Source: Bradyrhizobium sp. 200
GTDB lineage: Bacteria > Pseudomonadota > Alphaproteobacteria > Rhizobiales > Xanthobacteraceae
Direction: 5' to 3'
DNA length: 64,000 nt
Assembly: GCF_023100945.1 (NCBI RefSeq)
Contig: NZ_CP064689.1
Location: forward strand, 1,656,001-1,720,000
Shown: positions 43,618 through 53,031 of the stretch, in pieces
How positions within the stretch are numbered: position 1 is the first letter of the stretch
How the letters are laid out: each line of letters opens with the position of its first letter
Program-made: the position numbers and the translations under genes
The notes under the pieces: model-generated
Database searches by the model: none
Seen by the model: only the letters and a program-made list of their open reading frames with translations
Told to the model about the DNA's origin: nothing

Positions 43618-44244
43618 TCACATTTCGGCCTGATCGCGGGACGCCAGATAGCGCCCGACGAGTTCGCTGATCTTCGCTTCGATGGCCGCGCGCTCCAGCA
43701 CCACGCCGCCGTCGGCCCATTCGATCCTGCAGTCGCCGGTGGCGATGCCGGGCTCGGCCAGGATCACCAGCCGGCCCTCGAAGCCGTTTTGGGCTGCCTG
43801 TCGCTCGATGCTCGCGCGGGCGGCTTCGTAGAGCTGGTCGTTGATCCGAACGACGAGATGCGGGGTGGCAACCAGATGCGAGAAACAGTCGCTGACCAGC
43901 GCCATGATCTCGCCGAGCGGCTCGCGGGCCATCAGTTCGCTGCACAGCTTGCGCGCCACTGCGATCGCGACCTCGACGGCCTCGGTCTCCATCCTGCCCT
44001 CGATGCCGGAGAAACGCGTGGCGATTCCCCTGATGGAGATGCCGATTTCCTCCAGCGCCAGCGCCGAGCGGCGGTCGCTCTCGACCCTGGCCTCGTGCTG
44101 GGCCGCCTCGTAGCCGGCGCGGTAGGCGCGTGCCTCGGCCTCCGCGACCTTTTGTGCGATCTCGGCGGCCGTGGCGGCACGCTCACGCGCCCTGTCGGGC
44201 GCTGCGAAATCGGTGTCGAACAGGAATTTTGCGGGTGCGGCCAT
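43618..44244 (-). CDS. fliH: flagellar assembly protein FliH (FlbE-like)
   Basis: 208 residues: FLFDTDFAAPDRARERAATA at the start, a long alanine/glutamate coiled coil about 18-60, then a domain resembling the FliH/V-ATPase E-subunit type (AVARKLCSELMAREPLGEIM, LVVRINDQLYEAARASIERQ). It is the regulator of the FliI export ATPase. The gene shares one base with fliG (TGATG), so translation is coupled. Position corresponds to flbE in the Caulobacter fliF operon. Confidence 0.85.
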   Translation of the reverse strand: MAAPAKFLFDTDFAAPDRARERAATAAEIAQKVAEAEARAYRAGYEAAQHEARVESDRRSALALEEIGISIRGIATRFSGIEGRMETEAVEVAIAVARKLCSELMAREPLGEIMALVSDCFSHLVATPHLVVRINDQLYEAARASIERQAAQNGFEGRLVILAEPGIATGDCRIEWADGGVVLERAAIEAKISELVGRYLASRDQAEM

Positions 44245-45329
44245 CAGTACACCAGCTCGTCGTCGGCGCGGTTTTTGGTCAGGGTGATTTCGCCCCTCGC
44301 GGCCATGTCCTTGGCGAGGTTGACGAGCAGCGCCTGCGCCTCGTCGACGTCGCGTAAGCGTACCGGTCCCATCGCGGCCATGTCGTCCAGCAGCATCTTG
44401 CCGGCGCGCGAGGACATGTTGCCGAGGAAGAAGGCGCGCACCTCCTCATTGGCGCTCTTCAGCGCAATGCCGAGCTTGTCCTTGTCGACGTTGCGCATCA
44501 GCGTCTGGGCCGAGGCGGAATCGAGCTTGATCAGGTCGTCGAAGGTGAACATCAGCGCCTTGATGCGCTCGGCGGATTCGCGGTTTTCCTCTTCCAGCGA
44601 GGTGATGAAGCGGGTTTCGGTCTGGCGGTCGAAATTGTTGAAGATTTCGGCCATCACCTCGTGCGCGTCGCGGCGGCGGGTCTGCGACAGGTTGGACATG
44701 AATTCGGTGCGCAGCGTCTGCTCGACACGCTCGATGACTTCCTTCTGCACCGCTTCCATCTTCAGCATGCGGCCGACCACGTCGAGGGCAAGGTCCTCGG
44801 GCAGGATCGCCAGCACGCGGGCGGCGTGCTCCGGCTTCAGCTTCGACAGCACCACCGCGATCGTCTGCGGGTATTCGTTCTTGAGGTAGTTGGCGAGCAC
44901 CTCTTCCTGCACGTTGGAGAGCTTCTCCCACATGTTGCGGCCGGCAGGGCCGCGAATTTCATCCATGATGCCGGTGACGCGCTCGGACGGCAGATATTGC
45001 TGCAGCAGCCGTTCGGTGGCGTCGAAGGTGCCCATCAGGGCGCCGGATGCCGACATCCGCGAAACGAATTCGAGCAGCAGGTCCTCGACGACATCGGCCT
45101 CGACCGTGCCGAGCGTCGACATGTGGATCGACAGTTCGCGCACCTCGTCGTCATCGAGCAGCGACCACACCTTGCCGCCATATTGCTCGCCCAGCGCCAG
45201 CATCAGGATGGCGGCGCGCTTCGGCCCGCTCAAGGGTTTACTCTTGGGCCGGTTGCTCTGACGGCTCGCCAGCGCCGAGATGACGGTGGTGATGTCGTTG
45301 GAGTTTGAGGTTTGCGGTACGGCGGCCAT
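44244..45329 (-). CDS. fliG: flagellar motor switch protein FliG
   Basis: 361 residues with N, middle and C domains: [20 protein letters not shown] at about 34, [20 protein letters not shown] (the EHPQ-like motif of the middle domain) and a C-terminal torque domain with [20 protein letters not shown] and conserved charged residues. It links the MS-ring to the C-ring and interacts with the stator. The ATG is one base after the fliF stop. Confidence 0.96.
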   Translation of the reverse strand: MAAVPQTSNSNDITTVISALASRQSNRPKSKPLSGPKRAAILMLALGEQYGGKVWSLLDDDEVRELSIHMSTLGTVEADVVEDLLLEFVSRMSASGALMGTFDATERLLQQYLPSERVTGIMDEIRGPAGRNMWEKLSNVQEEVLANYLKNEYPQTIAVVLSKLKPEHAARVLAILPEDLALDVVGRMLKMEAVQKEVIERVEQTLRTEFMSNLSQTRRRDAHEVMAEIFNNFDRQTETRFITSLEEENRESAERIKALMFTFDDLIKLDSASAQTLMRNVDKDKLGIALKSANEEVRAFFLGNMSSRAGKMLLDDMAAMGPVRLRDVDEAQALLVNLAKDMAARGEITLTKNRADDELVY

Positions 45330-45330
45330 G

Positions 45331-46959
45331 TCAGCTCCCGGCGGGTTCGCTCAGCCATTGACGAACAATGGAGGCGGTCTCGTTCGGATTGCGTTCGGCC
45401 AGTTCGCCGACGCGGTGCACGGCCTGCGCGTGGACCTGGCCCTGAACCTGGGCGACGTCGATCAACTGAGCGGCGCCGCTGGTGCCGGCAATGAGTGCCT
45501 GATTGGGCCCGAGTTCTCCGTTTGGCCCGTTGCCTTCGATCAAGGCGGGCGCCGGTTCGGCCAGCGCGGGAATCACTTCGGAAGCCAGGATGCGCTTGAC
45601 CAGCGGGCGGATCACCATGAACAGCACCACGAGGCCGAGCAGCATCATGACGCCGAGTTCGATGACGTACATGACGTCATCCTTGGTGAATTGCAGCATG
45701 CCGAGCAGGCCGGTCGGCTCCACGACCGGGGGTACGGTCGGCGCTTCGGCAAAGCGGAGATTGACGACCTCGACCTGGTCGCCGCGCTTCTGGTCGAAGC
45801 CGATCGCCGAGCGGACCAGGGTGGCGATGCGGTCGAGCTGTTCCTTGCTGCGGTCCTGATAGACCATTTCGCCTTTTTCGTTCTTGGTATAGGCGCCGTC
45901 GACCAGCACCGCGACCGAGATCCGGTTGACCCGTCCGGCCTCGGTGACCTCGGTCTTGGTGGTGCGGGAAATCTCGTAATTGTTGGTCTCTTCGCTCTTC
46001 TTGCTCTGGTCGCGGGCCGCCGGCGTACTGGTGTTGGTCTGGTTGCCGGGCAGTTCGTTGTTGACCGTCACCTGGCCGCTGTTCTCGGCGGTCAGCGAAG
46101 ATTCCTCGCGGGTCTGGGTGGAGCGCAGCACGCGGCCCTCGGGATCGAACTTGTCCGAGGTCTGGGTGACCTTGTTGTAGTCGAAGTCGGCGGTGAGCTG
46201 GACGCGGGCGCGGCCCTGGCCGACCACCGAGGAGACGATCGCCTCGACCTCGTTGCGGATGCGCTTCTCGTAGGCGGTGCGGCGCTCGTCGCCGACGGCG
46301 ATCTCCGGATCCTTGCTCGCGCCATCGGCCAGCAGCCGGCCGGCTTCGTCGACGATCGACACCCGCTGCGGCTTCAACCCGTTGACGGCGGAGGCAACGA
46401 CGTGGCGGATGGCGCGGATTTGCTGGGGTTCGAGGCTGCCGCGTACCCGCACGACGATCGAGGCCGACGGCTCCGGCGCCTCGCGCGCGAACAACGGCCG
46501 CTCCGGCAGCACCAGATGGACGCGGGCGGCCTGGATGCGGTCGATGGCGCGGATGGTGCGAGCGAGTTCGCCCTCCAGCGCGCGCAGATGGTTGATGTTC
46601 TGGACGAAGCTCGTGGTGCCGAGCGCGTCGGACTTGTCGAAGATCTCGTAGCCGACGCCACCGCCCTTGGGCAGGTTGCTTTCGGCCAGCTTCATCCGCA
46701 GCCGCGTGACCTTGTCCTTCGGCACCATGATGACCGCGCCTTCGTTGCGCAGCTCGAAGGGAATCGCCTGGCGTTCCAGATCCTTGATGATGCTGGAGGA
46801 ATCTTCAAAGGAGAGGTCGGTGAACAGGGTGGTCATCTGCGGCGTCGTGACGCGCATGATGACGAAGGCAAAGAAGCCGATCAGCGCGGTCGTCACCGCA
46901 ACCATAGCCATCAGCCGCGACGCGCCCAGGCCTCTCAGGAAAGCAACGAGACTTTGCAC
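45331..46959 (-). CDS. fliF: flagellar MS-ring protein FliF
   Basis: 542 residues from GTG 46959. Membrane helix about 13-36 ([20 protein letters not shown]), ring-building domains about 40-300 ([34 protein letters not shown]), an unstructured stretch, and a second helix near 435-460 ([19 protein letters not shown]). I prefer GTG 46959 (protein begins [12 protein letters not shown]), which follows GGGGGCGG; a TTG at 47001 would add 14 residues that do not look like the family. First gene of the fliF-fliG-fliH-fliN-flbD operon. Confidence 0.93.
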   Translation of the reverse strand: MQSLVAFLRGLGASRLMAMVAVTTALIGFFAFVIMRVTTPQMTTLFTDLSFEDSSSIIKDLERQAIPFELRNEGAVIMVPKDKVTRLRMKLAESNLPKGGGVGYEIFDKSDALGTTSFVQNINHLRALEGELARTIRAIDRIQAARVHLVLPERPLFAREAPEPSASIVVRVRGSLEPQQIRAIRHVVASAVNGLKPQRVSIVDEAGRLLADGASKDPEIAVGDERRTAYEKRIRNEVEAIVSSVVGQGRARVQLTADFDYNKVTQTSDKFDPEGRVLRSTQTREESSLTAENSGQVTVNNELPGNQTNTSTPAARDQSKKSEETNNYEISRTTKTEVTEAGRVNRISVAVLVDGAYTKNEKGEMVYQDRSKEQLDRIATLVRSAIGFDQKRGDQVEVVNLRFAEAPTVPPVVEPTGLLGMLQFTKDDVMYVIELGVMMLLGLVVLFMVIRPLVKRILASEVIPALAEPAPALIEGNGPNGELGPNQALIAGTSGAAQLIDVAQVQGQVHAQAVHRVGELAERNPNETASIVRQWLSEPAGS

Positions 46960-47069
46960 CAACCGCCCCCAGGGATTCGGCCCACGGGACCGACTGGGCA
47001 ATTATTGCCTAGGGGATGGTTTCCATATGGTTAACAGGCGTTAAAGCCACCGCGAATAGTTCTGGCATG

Positions 47070-47101
47070 AAAAAAACCGGCTTCGCAAAACGAAGCCGGT
47101 T
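47070..47101 (-). terminator. strong rho-independent terminator after sciP
   Basis: Perfect 11-bp stem AACCGGCTTCG/CGAAGCCGGTT with loop CAAAA. Read leftward it is followed by seven T residues. It ends the sciP message 29 bp past its stop and separates it from the fliF operon. Confidence 0.85.
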
Positions 47102-47129
47102 TTCATCAAATCTTTCGGTTCGGGAGAGT

Positions 47130-47405
47130 TTACTGCCGATATTGCTGGATGCGGGTGGTCCGCAAGCCGGCCAGGCCATGCTGATCGATGGAAAACTGCC
47201 AGGACAGGAATTCGTCGACCGTCAACGTATAGCGGCTACAGGCTTCCTCGAGGGAGAGCAGGCCTCCGCGGACCGCGGCAACGACTTCGGCCTTGCGGCG
47301 GATCACCCACCGTTTGGTTCCCGGCGCGGGTAGGTCAGCAATTGTTAACGGGCTGCCGTCAGGCCCGATGACGTATTTTACCCTCGGGCGATGGGGTTCT
47401 GTCAT
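47130..47405 (-). CDS. sciP: CtrA inhibitor SciP (DUF1153)
   Basis: 91 residues (Caulobacter SciP is about the same length): VKYVIGPDGSPLTIADLPAP, then KRWVIRRKAEVVAAVRGGLL and SLEEACSRYTLTVDEFLSWQ, a helix-turn-helix of the DUF1153 family. SciP binds CtrA at promoters and blocks polymerase recruitment, shaping cell-cycle and flagellar expression. ATG 47405 is chosen over a start seven residues upstream. Its position between flgD and fliF is the same as in Caulobacter. A CtrA-like box and a GANTC methylation site lie upstream. Confidence 0.93.
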   Translation of the reverse strand: MTEPHRPRVKYVIGPDGSPLTIADLPAPGTKRWVIRRKAEVVAAVRGGLLSLEEACSRYTLTVDEFLSWQFSIDQHGLAGLRTTRIQQYRQ

Positions 47406-47463
47406 GGCGTACTCACAAACTCTCAACCACTGAACTCACGGTAGTAAATCTACGCCCCTCGGC

Positions 47464-47478
47464 TTAAAATTTACCTAA
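47464..47478 (-). promoter_or_regulatory. candidate CtrA-binding site before sciP
   Basis: Minus strand TTAG-GTAAATT-TTAA matches the CtrA consensus TTAA-N7-TTAA with one mismatch, 59-73 bp before the sciP start. A CcrM methylation site GAATC is at 47496-47500. Confidence 0.5.
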
Positions 47479-47610
47479 GCCCACGGCTTCAATACGAATC
47501 TCCTTGAAAATGACGGAAAATAGCGGCGGCCCGGGTTCCCTGTGACGCTTTTGCGTACAATCAGGGATTGCCGGGCCGGAAGCGGCGGAACGACGCGAGC
47601 GGGTGGGACG

Positions 47611-48309
47611 CTAGCTGGAGGTCGTGGTCGGGCGGAGCACCCGCTTGATTTTGTCAGTGGTGTAGCTGTGCCCGCCGATCGACAGCAACGGCGGAGAGGA
47701 GGTCAGATCGACCGAATCCACTATGCCCTGGACTTCGGTGGAAATCGCGACGTTGTTGCCCGAACTGTCCTTGCCGGTTGCAGTCAAGGTGTAGGTGCCG
47801 GCCGGCCACTGGACGCCGTCATTCCCCCTGCCATCCCAGATGAAACTCGAGCCTGCCTTCTTCAGGGGATAGTTGCCGGTATAGGCCGTCTGTCCCGCCG
47901 AATTGGTGATCGTAATCGTCGCGGTGATGTCTTTGTCGGGTTGGAAATTCCAGGTCGCCGATTTGTCGAACACCGCCTTGCTGCCGTCGACGGCAACGGT
48001 ATTGCCGACATAGATCAGCGCGTTCGTCGCCTGCGTGCTCTTTTCGATCTCCACCAGCGACTTCAACTGCTCGTTCGACTTGAGCTGCTGTTCGATGCCG
48101 GCAAACTGCACGAGCTGCTGGGTGAACTGGTTGGTGTCGAGCGGATCCAGCGGATTCTGGTGCTGAAGCTGCGTGGTCAGCAGCGTCAGGAAGGTCTGGA
48201 AATTATCCGCGATCCCCGTCGTCGCCGTCGACGCGGTGTTGTTGCTGGTGGCGGTGCCGGTACCGGCCGCCGAGACGACCGTTGACGGCATGGTTGCATC
48301 GACTGCCAT
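47611..48309 (-). CDS. flgD: flagellar hook assembly scaffold FlgD
   Basis: 232 residues. The N-terminal capping motif is typical: DNFQTFLTLLTTQLQHQNPL, DPLDTNQFTQQLVQFAGIEQ. The middle holds two beta domains (AVDGSKAVFDKSATWNFQPD; FIWDGRGNDGVQWPAGTYTL). FlgD caps the growing hook rod. It starts 11 bp after fliK ends, so the two share the sigma-54 promoter upstream of fliK. Confidence 0.93.
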   Translation of the reverse strand: MAVDATMPSTVVSAAGTGTATSNNTASTATTGIADNFQTFLTLLTTQLQHQNPLDPLDTNQFTQQLVQFAGIEQQLKSNEQLKSLVEIEKSTQATNALIYVGNTVAVDGSKAVFDKSATWNFQPDKDITATITITNSAGQTAYTGNYPLKKAGSSFIWDGRGNDGVQWPAGTYTLTATGKDSSGNNVAISTEVQGIVDSVDLTSSPPLLSIGGHSYTTDKIKRVLRPTTTSS

Positions 48310-48320
48310 GGTGATCTCCG

Positions 48321-50006
48321 TTAAATCCTGATATCCACGCCGCCGCTCGCACCGAGCATGCGGCCATAGCTGCGGCCGGCGACAACGGCCGGCACGCTGT
48401 CTTCCTCGCTGACGACGATGCGATGTGCATTGGGATTGGACTGGTTACCGTCGTTCTGGCCCTGCGAGGACTGGTCGCGCAGGCTGAACTGCAGGCCGCC
48501 ATTACCGGTCGAGAGTCCGGCGTTGTCGAGTGCGCGCTGCAACTGGTTGGCGTCCTGACGCAGCATCGACAGCGTCTCCGGCCGTTCGACGGTCAGATGC
48601 GAGGTCACCTGGCCGTGGCGGTCGACATCGATGCGGACGTCGATGCGACCGAGTTCGGCGGGATCGAGACGGATTTCGAAACGGGTCTTGCCGCTCCTGG
48701 CAGACGCGGCGATTTCCATCGCAAGTCCGCTCACCGGCACCGGCGTGCTTGCGGCGGCCGTGGCGGTAAGCTGGGTCGCGGCAGCCGGCGTCGTGGCGGC
48801 AGCGGCCGATTGCTGCCCCTGGATCGCGCCGGCTGCGTGCAGGCCGCCCGCGGAGGCATTGATCGTCGTCTGGCCGATATCGGGGGCGGCAAGATGCGCG
48901 TGGGCCTGGGCGTTGGCGGCCGGCGGCGCAATCGAATTGCCTGAGGCGTCGGTCTTCACGGCGTCGACGATGCCATTCTCGGTCTTCGGCTTGCCTGCGG
49001 CTTCGGTCGCCGGCGTGACGGCGGGCACAACGGTGTCCGCGGCAGATGTTGCGGGGGTGGCGGTATCGGTGCCGTCGGTGGTGCCGGTCTGCTCGACTAC
49101 CGTCGTAGCGCCTTTCCGTGCGAGATCGGGGTTCTTGAGCTGCGCGGTGGCTTTGGTGGCGGCAGGTGTCGCCGCGACCGCTGAAGCGGCCTGCGCGATG
49201 CCGGTTGTAATGGATGCGTCGGCGGATGCGGCCTGGACGCTGATGGCCTGGCCGACCGCGCCTTGCGCGCTGGTCTTGGCGCCGTCGGCCTGCGCGGCGT
49301 TTGCGGTTGCGGGTTGGGTTGCGGTGGCGGCGGCTTCAGCGGCGGGCGCCGTCTCGGCGGCAAGCGAAGCGGAGGCTGCGATCGCCGCGGCTGCGATGGC
49401 AAGCGGCGCGGTCGCCTTGTCGGTTGCTTGTGTCGCGGAAGCTGTCGCTGCCGGCGCTGCGGCAGCAGGGATGGCAACAGCAATGGCGTCGGCCGTTACC
49501 ACGGACGTTCCATCCTGCGCCGCTTCGGTCTGATCGGCTGCTGCGGAAGCGTCGCCGGAAGAGCCTGGCGTCGTCTCGTCGGACTTCGCCTCTGACTTCG
49601 GCGCATCAGACTTCGATTTGGCGCGGCGGGTTGTCGCGGCGTTGGTGTCGGTATCGGTATCCGCGTTGGTGTCGACTTTGCCGTCGTCGCGTGCCTTGTC
49701 GCTGCGTGCCTTGGCCGCGGCGTTGCGATCATTCGAATCGTTGCGCGCGGCCCTCTCGGCCTTGTCAGATGCGGCAGCATCGTCGCGCGATCGGTTGTCG
49801 GAGGCGGCTTGCGCATCGTCGGAGCGGCGCGGGGCGGGCGCTGCGTCCGGCGCGCGATTGTCATTGCGGCTGGCGGCCGTATTGCTATCGACCAGCGCCG
49901 CGAAGCTGTCGTTTCCGGCCGGTGGCTCGGAATCCGGCCGGGCGGACCTCGCCGCCGCGCTCTGAAAAGATGTGTTTGCCAATACTTCTGACGTGACACT
50001 AACCAC
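48321..50006 (-). CDS. fliK: flagellar hook-length control protein FliK
   Basis: 561 residues from GTG 50006. The first 430 residues are extremely Ala/Thr/Pro/Ser-rich and low in complexity, as in the ruler part of FliK; the C-terminal Flg_hook domain (about 445-530) is clear: GKTRFEIRLDPAELGRIDVR, VTSHLTVERPETLSMLRQDA, LQRALDNAGL. It measures hook length and switches export specificity. GTG 50006 follows CGAGGA with 6-bp spacing and lies 25 bp after the predicted sigma-54 transcription start; an ATG at 50039 would lie before that start point, so I reject it. Confidence 0.87.
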   Translation of the reverse strand: MVSVTSEVLANTSFQSAAARSARPDSEPPAGNDSFAALVDSNTAASRNDNRAPDAAPAPRRSDDAQAASDNRSRDDAAASDKAERAARNDSNDRNAAAKARSDKARDDGKVDTNADTDTDTNAATTRRAKSKSDAPKSEAKSDETTPGSSGDASAAADQTEAAQDGTSVVTADAIAVAIPAAAAPAATASATQATDKATAPLAIAAAAIAASASLAAETAPAAEAAATATQPATANAAQADGAKTSAQGAVGQAISVQAASADASITTGIAQAASAVAATPAATKATAQLKNPDLARKGATTVVEQTGTTDGTDTATPATSAADTVVPAVTPATEAAGKPKTENGIVDAVKTDASGNSIAPPAANAQAHAHLAAPDIGQTTINASAGGLHAAGAIQGQQSAAAATTPAAATQLTATAAASTPVPVSGLAMEIAASARSGKTRFEIRLDPAELGRIDVRIDVDRHGQVTSHLTVERPETLSMLRQDANQLQRALDNAGLSTGNGGLQFSLRDQSSQGQNDGNQSNPNAHRIVVSEEDSVPAVVAGRSYGRMLGASGGVDIRI

Positions 50007-50041
50007 GGGCGATCCTCGCGCTGAGCTCTCGGCTACCATTC

Positions 50042-50057
50042 AGCAAGGACCGGGCCA
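50042..50057 (-). promoter_or_regulatory. sigma-54 promoter of fliK-flgD
   Basis: Minus strand TGGCCCG-GTCC-TTGCT, 11 of 12 positions of TGGCACG-N4-TTGCW, with exact GG-N10-GC spacing. Predicted transcription start about 50031. FlbD, encoded in the same flagellar block, is the likely activator. The remaining gap up to mnmA is AT-rich near 50270-50300. Confidence 0.8.
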
Positions 50058-50330
50058 CTCGCCGCTTGAGAAAAGATCGTGTTATTTCAAATGCTTGCGA
50101 GGGTGCCTGCCGGATTGCGGGGCATCATCGCGGCCCCCTTTTCTGCCCGGCGGCAAGATTTGCCGTCCTGGACCCTTTCCAAAATGGGGATCGGCTGATT
50201 GCCTCGCGGGGATACGGCCTATATTAAAGAGCGGCGTCCGATCCGGCCCGGTATGGCCGAATGAGACCATAAGGCCTTATAATAAAAAGGCTTTTTTAAC
50301 CCTGGCCGCGAGCCGCGCAGCGCGCTTGCG

Positions 50331-50381
50331 ATTGAAGTCGATGACCCATTGAAGTCGATGACCCATTGAAGTCGATGACCC
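50331..50381 (+). repeat. three tandem copies of a 17-bp unit at the mnmA start
   Basis: ATTGAAGTCGATGACCC is repeated exactly three times (50331, 50348, 50365). Each unit contains an ATG. In units 1 and 2 the ATG reads Met-Thr-His-stop; in unit 3 it leads in frame into mnmA. The unit length is not a multiple of three. Confidence 0.9.
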
Positions 50382-50386
50382 CTGGC

Positions 50387-51586
50387 ATGCGAAACAGTCT
50401 GGATCTCGAAGGCCGTCCGCAGGACACGCGGATCGTGGTCGCCATGTCCGGCGGCGTCGATTCCTCGGTGACGGCTGCCTTGCTGAAGTCCGAGGGCTAC
50501 GACGTGGTCGGGATCACGCTGCAGCTTTACGACCATGGCGCGGCCACCCATCGCAAGGGCGCCTGCTGCGCCGGCCGCGACATCCACGATGCCCGCAACG
50601 TCGCCGAGCGGATCGGCATCCCGCATTACGTGCTCGATTACGAAAGCCGCTTCCGCGAATCCGTGATCGACAATTTTGCCGACAGCTACGCGCTCGGTGA
50701 AACGCCGGTGCCCTGCATCGAGTGCAACCGCTCGGTCAAGTTTCGCGATCTGCTGGCGACCGCGCGCGAGCTCGACGCGAGTGCGCTCGCGACCGGACAC
50801 TACGTTGCCTCGCGCCGCCTTGCCGACGGATCGCGCGCGCTGGTGTGCGCCGCCGATGCCGATCGCGACCAGAGCTATTTCCTGTTCGCGACCACGCGCG
50901 AGCAGCTCGACTATCTGCGCTTTCCGCTTGGCGACATGACCAAGCCGCAGGCCCGCGAACTGGCGCGGCGCTTCGGCCTCGAAGTCGCCGACAAGCAGGA
51001 CAGCCAGGATATCTGCTTCGTGCCGACCGGCCGCTACACCGACATTATCGGCCGCCTGAAGCCGGGTGCGATCGAGCCCGGCGACATCGTCGATCTTGAA
51101 GGCCGTACAATCGGCCGGCATCAGGGGATCGTTCATTTCACCGTCGGCCAGCGCAAGGGGCTTGGCATCGCCTCCGGCGCGCCGCTCTATGTCGTCAAGC
51201 TCGACGCGGCGAGCCGCCGCGTCGTGGTGGGGCCGCGCGAGGCGCTGCGGATGGATCGCATCCGCTTGCGCGACGTCAACTGGATCGGCGACGGTCCGCT
51301 CGACCGCGTCATCGGCGACGGCATCGAGATGTTCGTGCGCGTGCGTTCGACGCGCGCGCCGCAGCCGGCGTGGCTGCGCGCGGTCGATGGCGATTACGAG
51401 GTCGAACTCGTTGCCGGCGAAGAGGGCGTATCGCCCGGCCAGGCCTGCGTGTTCTACGATGCGCCTGCGGGACAGGCGCGCGTGCTCGGCGGCGGGTTCA
51501 TCAAGAGCGCGACCGCGCGGCACACGGCGGCGAGGGCAGGGCGGCAGGAAACCGCTGCACCGCTTGCCGAGGTGATGCGCACTTAA
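50387..51586 (+). CDS. mnmA: tRNA-specific 2-thiouridylase MnmA
   Basis: 399 residues. Installs the 2-thio group on wobble uridine of tRNA Lys, Glu and Gln. PP-loop SGGVDSS at 21-27; catalytic cysteines C110 ([14 protein letters not shown]) and C210 ([14 protein letters not shown]); C-terminal barrel with [18 protein letters not shown] chose ATG 50387 ([11 protein letters not shown]) by family likeness; ATG 50375 inside the tandem repeat would add four residues. It is followed 22 bp later by pmtA. Confidence 0.95.
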   Translation: MRNSLDLEGRPQDTRIVVAMSGGVDSSVTAALLKSEGYDVVGITLQLYDHGAATHRKGACCAGRDIHDARNVAERIGIPHYVLDYESRFRESVIDNFADSYALGETPVPCIECNRSVKFRDLLATARELDASALATGHYVASRRLADGSRALVCAADADRDQSYFLFATTREQLDYLRFPLGDMTKPQARELARRFGLEVADKQDSQDICFVPTGRYTDIIGRLKPGAIEPGDIVDLEGRTIGRHQGIVHFTVGQRKGLGIASGAPLYVVKLDAASRRVVVGPREALRMDRIRLRDVNWIGDGPLDRVIGDGIEMFVRVRSTRAPQPAWLRAVDGDYEVELVAGEEGVSPGQACVFYDAPAGQARVLGGGFIKSATARHTAARAGRQETAAPLAEVMRT

Positions 51587-51608
51587 AGAAAAAATCGGGG
51601 CAGAGGGA

Positions 51609-52247
51609 ATGGCTGGGGACATCGACCGCGATGGGGTCGAAAAGGCTTATGGACGCTGGGCGCCGGTCTACGATCTTGTTTTCGGCAAGGTGTTCGACGA
51701 GGGCCGCCGGTCGACCATTGCCGAAGCCGACAAGATCGGCGGGCGCGTTCTCGATGTCGGCGTCGGCACCGGGCTGTCGCTCTCCGAATATTCGCGCAAC
51801 ACGAAATTATGCGGCGTCGATATTTCCGAGCCGATGCTGCGGCGGGCGCGGAAGCGCGTGCGCGAGTTCGGCCTGACCAATGTCGAAACGCTTGCGGTGA
51901 TGGACGCCAAGAACCTGGCGTTTCCGGACTCGTTTTTCGATGCGGTGGTGGCGCAATATGTCATCACGGCGGTGCCGGATCCGGAGCGCACGCTGGATGA
52001 TTTCATCCGCGTGCTGAAACCCGGCGGCGAGCTCATTCTGGTCAATCACATCGGCGCCGAAAGCGGCCCTCGCCGCGTGTTCGAGCTGGCGTTCGCGCCA
52101 CTGGCGCGGCGGCTGGGCTGGCGGCCGGAATTCCCGTGGGAACGTCTGACCAATTGGGCCGCCAAACATGGCGGCGTGACCCTGACCGAGCGGCGGCCGA
52201 TGCCGCCGATGGGACATTTTTCGCTGATCCGTTTTCGGAAATCGTGA
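51609..52247 (+). CDS. pmtA: phosphatidylethanolamine N-methyltransferase PmtA
   Basis: 212-residue class I SAM methyltransferase. Motif I VLDVGVGTGLSLSEY, then CGVDISEPMLRRARKRV, motif II-like FDAVVAQYVITAVPDP and post-motif LKPGGELILVNHIGAE. The N-terminal YGRWAPVYDLVFGKVFDEGR is the mark of Rhodobacter-type PmtA, which turns phosphatidylethanolamine into phosphatidylcholine, a major rhizobial lipid. Length fits (about 200). GAGGGA precedes the ATG. Probably co-transcribed with mnmA. Confidence 0.87.
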   Translation: MAGDIDRDGVEKAYGRWAPVYDLVFGKVFDEGRRSTIAEADKIGGRVLDVGVGTGLSLSEYSRNTKLCGVDISEPMLRRARKRVREFGLTNVETLAVMDAKNLAFPDSFFDAVVAQYVITAVPDPERTLDDFIRVLKPGGELILVNHIGAESGPRRVFELAFAPLARRLGWRPEFPWERLTNWAAKHGGVTLTERRPMPPMGHFSLIRFRKS

Positions 52248-52301
52248 AGGGCGCGACAAACTAACTGCGGAACCTCAGCGAGCGCGGGCCGTTTTCCCCG
52301 C

Positions 52302-52673
52302 ATGGCAATGAAACGCGCCCTTCTGATCTCATGTGCTTTGATGGTGGTCGCTGATGTGGCGGGTGCGCAAGCTCCGCCTGGCCCGACCACGCCGCCGGCC
52401 CGCACCGCGCCGCCGTCGCCCGACCGCGCCGCCAACGCTAATTGCGCGCCGATGCGGCCCGCGCCGAACTCCGGCACGGCGGTTCCGGACGGAACGACCA
52501 CCGGTCAGCGGCCCGAGCCACTCGGCGACAAGCTGGCGCGCTCGGACGGCGTGCTGTGCCCGCCGGCCGGCGTCGATCCCGAAATGCACGCGCCTGCGCC
52601 GGACGCCGGCAAGACGCCCGTGATTCCGCCACCCGGCAGCCCCGGCGGCGACCAGACAATCCGGCCGAAATAG
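52302..52673 (+). CDS. small secreted proline-rich protein
   Basis: 123 residues: signal peptide about 1-22 (RALLISCALMVVADVAGAQ), then a mature chain almost all Pro, Ala, Gly, Thr and charged residues with two cysteines (NANCAPM, GVLCPPAGVD). It looks disordered. A second ATG at 52308 is equally possible. Follows pmtA by 54 bp. Function unknown. Confidence 0.65.
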   Translation: MAMKRALLISCALMVVADVAGAQAPPGPTTPPARTAPPSPDRAANANCAPMRPAPNSGTAVPDGTTTGQRPEPLGDKLARSDGVLCPPAGVDPEMHAPAPDAGKTPVIPPPGSPGGDQTIRPK

Positions 52674-52788
52674 CGCCATTTTGCAGATGCCTGGCCGGAC
52701 CGCTCGCTTTGCTTGACAGGTCCGCGAGCCACTCCTTATATGCCGCGCGTTCGCGAATGCGGTATAACGTGCCGTGACGGTGAACCGT

Positions 52789-52865
52789 GGCGAGGTAGCT
52801 CAGCTGGTTAGAGCACGGGAATCATAATCCTGGGGTCGGGGGTTCGAGTCCCTCTCTCGCTACCA
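52789..52865 (+). tRNA. tRNA-Met (CAT), elongator type
   Basis: 77 nt including encoded CCA. D stem GCTC/GAGC; anticodon arm CGGGA-ATCATAA-TCCTG with anticodon CAT; T arm GGGGG-TTCGAGT-CCCTC. The acceptor stem GGCGAGG/TCTCGCT closes with G-U pairs at both ends (1-72 and 7-66). It lacks the 1-72 mismatch and GGG stem of initiator tRNA and does not look like the CAT-type tRNA-Ile. Confidence 0.93.
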
Positions 52866-53031
52866 AATTCCTACGATTTTGCTCGCCTTCCCTCGATCTT
52901 CTGCGATCCCGTGCGCTCAATGGTAGCGCGCGAACGGATGAACTCGCCCCAACTCAGGCGAACTTTGGGGGAGCGGTCGGCTTGCGCGCGACCTAGATGT
53001 GGTCTTCGCGCACCTGGTTGTGGCTGGCGAT

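Noticed and set aside
45280..47034. 584-codon open frame antisense to fliF
   Set aside because: Shadow of fliF; product is Asp/His/Arg-rich without any fold signature.
47031..47044. TTAACAGGCGTTAA before fliF as a CtrA site
   Set aside because: The TTAA elements are 6, not 7, bases apart; kept out of the feature list although the symmetry and place are suggestive.
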